Shown here: positions 5,642-5,673 of the stretch, piece after piece
Layout of the letters: the number at the start of each line of letters is the position of its first letter
Position numbering within the stretch: the stretch's first letter is position 1
Assembly (NCBI GenBank): GCA_905234575.1
Contig: CAJOIG010000209.1
Coordinates: 1 to 5,673 of the forward strand
DNA length: 5,673 nucleotides
Reading direction: 5' to 3'
Source: an uncultured Oscillospiraceae bacterium
GTDB lineage: Bacteria; Bacillota; Clostridia; Oscillospirales; Oscillospiraceae
Made by a program: the position numbers and the translations under genes
The notes under the pieces: generated by a model
Database searches by the model: none
What the model was told of the DNA's origin: nothing
The model's input: only the letters and a program-made list of their open reading frames with translations

Positions 5642-5673
5642 AAAAAGGACGTGCTTTGCGGCACGTCCTTTTT
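5642..5673 (+). terminator. Terminator of the rplJ-rplL operon
   Basis: GGACGTGC (5647-5654) and GCACGTCC (5661-5668) form a perfect 8-bp stem around TTTGCG, with an A5 run before and T5 after, reaching the window edge. The A/T flanks make it symmetrical, so it could work on both strands. It begins 22 bases after the rplL stop. If rpoB lies beyond the edge, as in many bacteria, partial readthrough would be expected, but that cannot be seen. Confidence 0.92.

Noticed and set aside
5227..5664. Minus-strand open frame of 145 codons
   Set aside because: It is antisense to rplL and starts inside the operon terminator. It has no independent support.
1..5673. CRISPR arrays, tRNA or rRNA genes, insertion sequences, toxin-antitoxin or defence genes
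   Set aside because: I looked for spaced direct repeats, cloverleaf-like segments, transposase motifs and small paired genes on both strands and saw none. The region reads as an ordinary chromosomal segment.

Overview
The window looks like a chromosomal piece of a GC-rich, Gram-positive anaerobe of the Clostridia, with Oscillospiraceae-like gut bacteria the best guess. The clues are strong AGGAGG-type ribosome binding sites, a Firmicutes-style L10 leader RNA, a secreted protein with YcdB/PepSY-like repeats and S-layer homology (SLH) domains, and a clostridial Old Yellow Enzyme/4Fe-4S/FAD oxidoreductase. Genes are GC-rich. The only AT-rich island is the divergent promoter region around 4415-4515. 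The taxonomic placement is inference.

Layout from left to right. At 1-66 lies the 3' tail of an unidentified plus-strand gene, followed by a hairpin terminator at 84-119. At 119-2260 on the minus strand is a complete gene for a 713-residue exported protein with a signal peptide, YcdB/PepSY-like repeats and three C-terminal SLH-like repeats. The two genes converge on the terminator. A 185-base gap (2261-2445) holds three closely spaced hairpins. At 2446-4353 on the minus strand is a broken gene of the 2,4-dienoyl-CoA reductase/enoate reductase family. Its TIM barrel, iron-sulfur motif and first dinucleotide-binding motif are intact. The C-terminal third carries two lesions: an apparent microdeletion at about 2887-2890 and a 7-bp tandem duplication at 2691-2704. 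The frame shifts at the first lesion and returns at the second, but a stop codon at 2740-2742 lies between them.

The 325 bases between 4354 and 4678 hold a divergent control region. It has an extended -10 promoter for the oxidoreductase, a small palindrome cluster, a near-consensus promoter for the ribosomal operon, and an L10 leader RNA. In the leader an 8-nt segment can pair with the 5' arm of an intrinsic terminator, the layout expected for transcription attenuation. rplJ (L10) and rplL (L7/L12) follow and end in a strong terminator at the right edge.

rplJ and rplL work together: L10 binds 23S rRNA and carries the L7/L12 dimers of the ribosomal stalk, and the L10-L12 complex is expected to limit its own synthesis through the leader. 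The other genes have no evident functional link to the stalk operon. I found no convincing new biological system. The most informative observations are the recent-looking two-lesion inactivation of the oxidoreductase and the clear attenuator upstream of rplJ.
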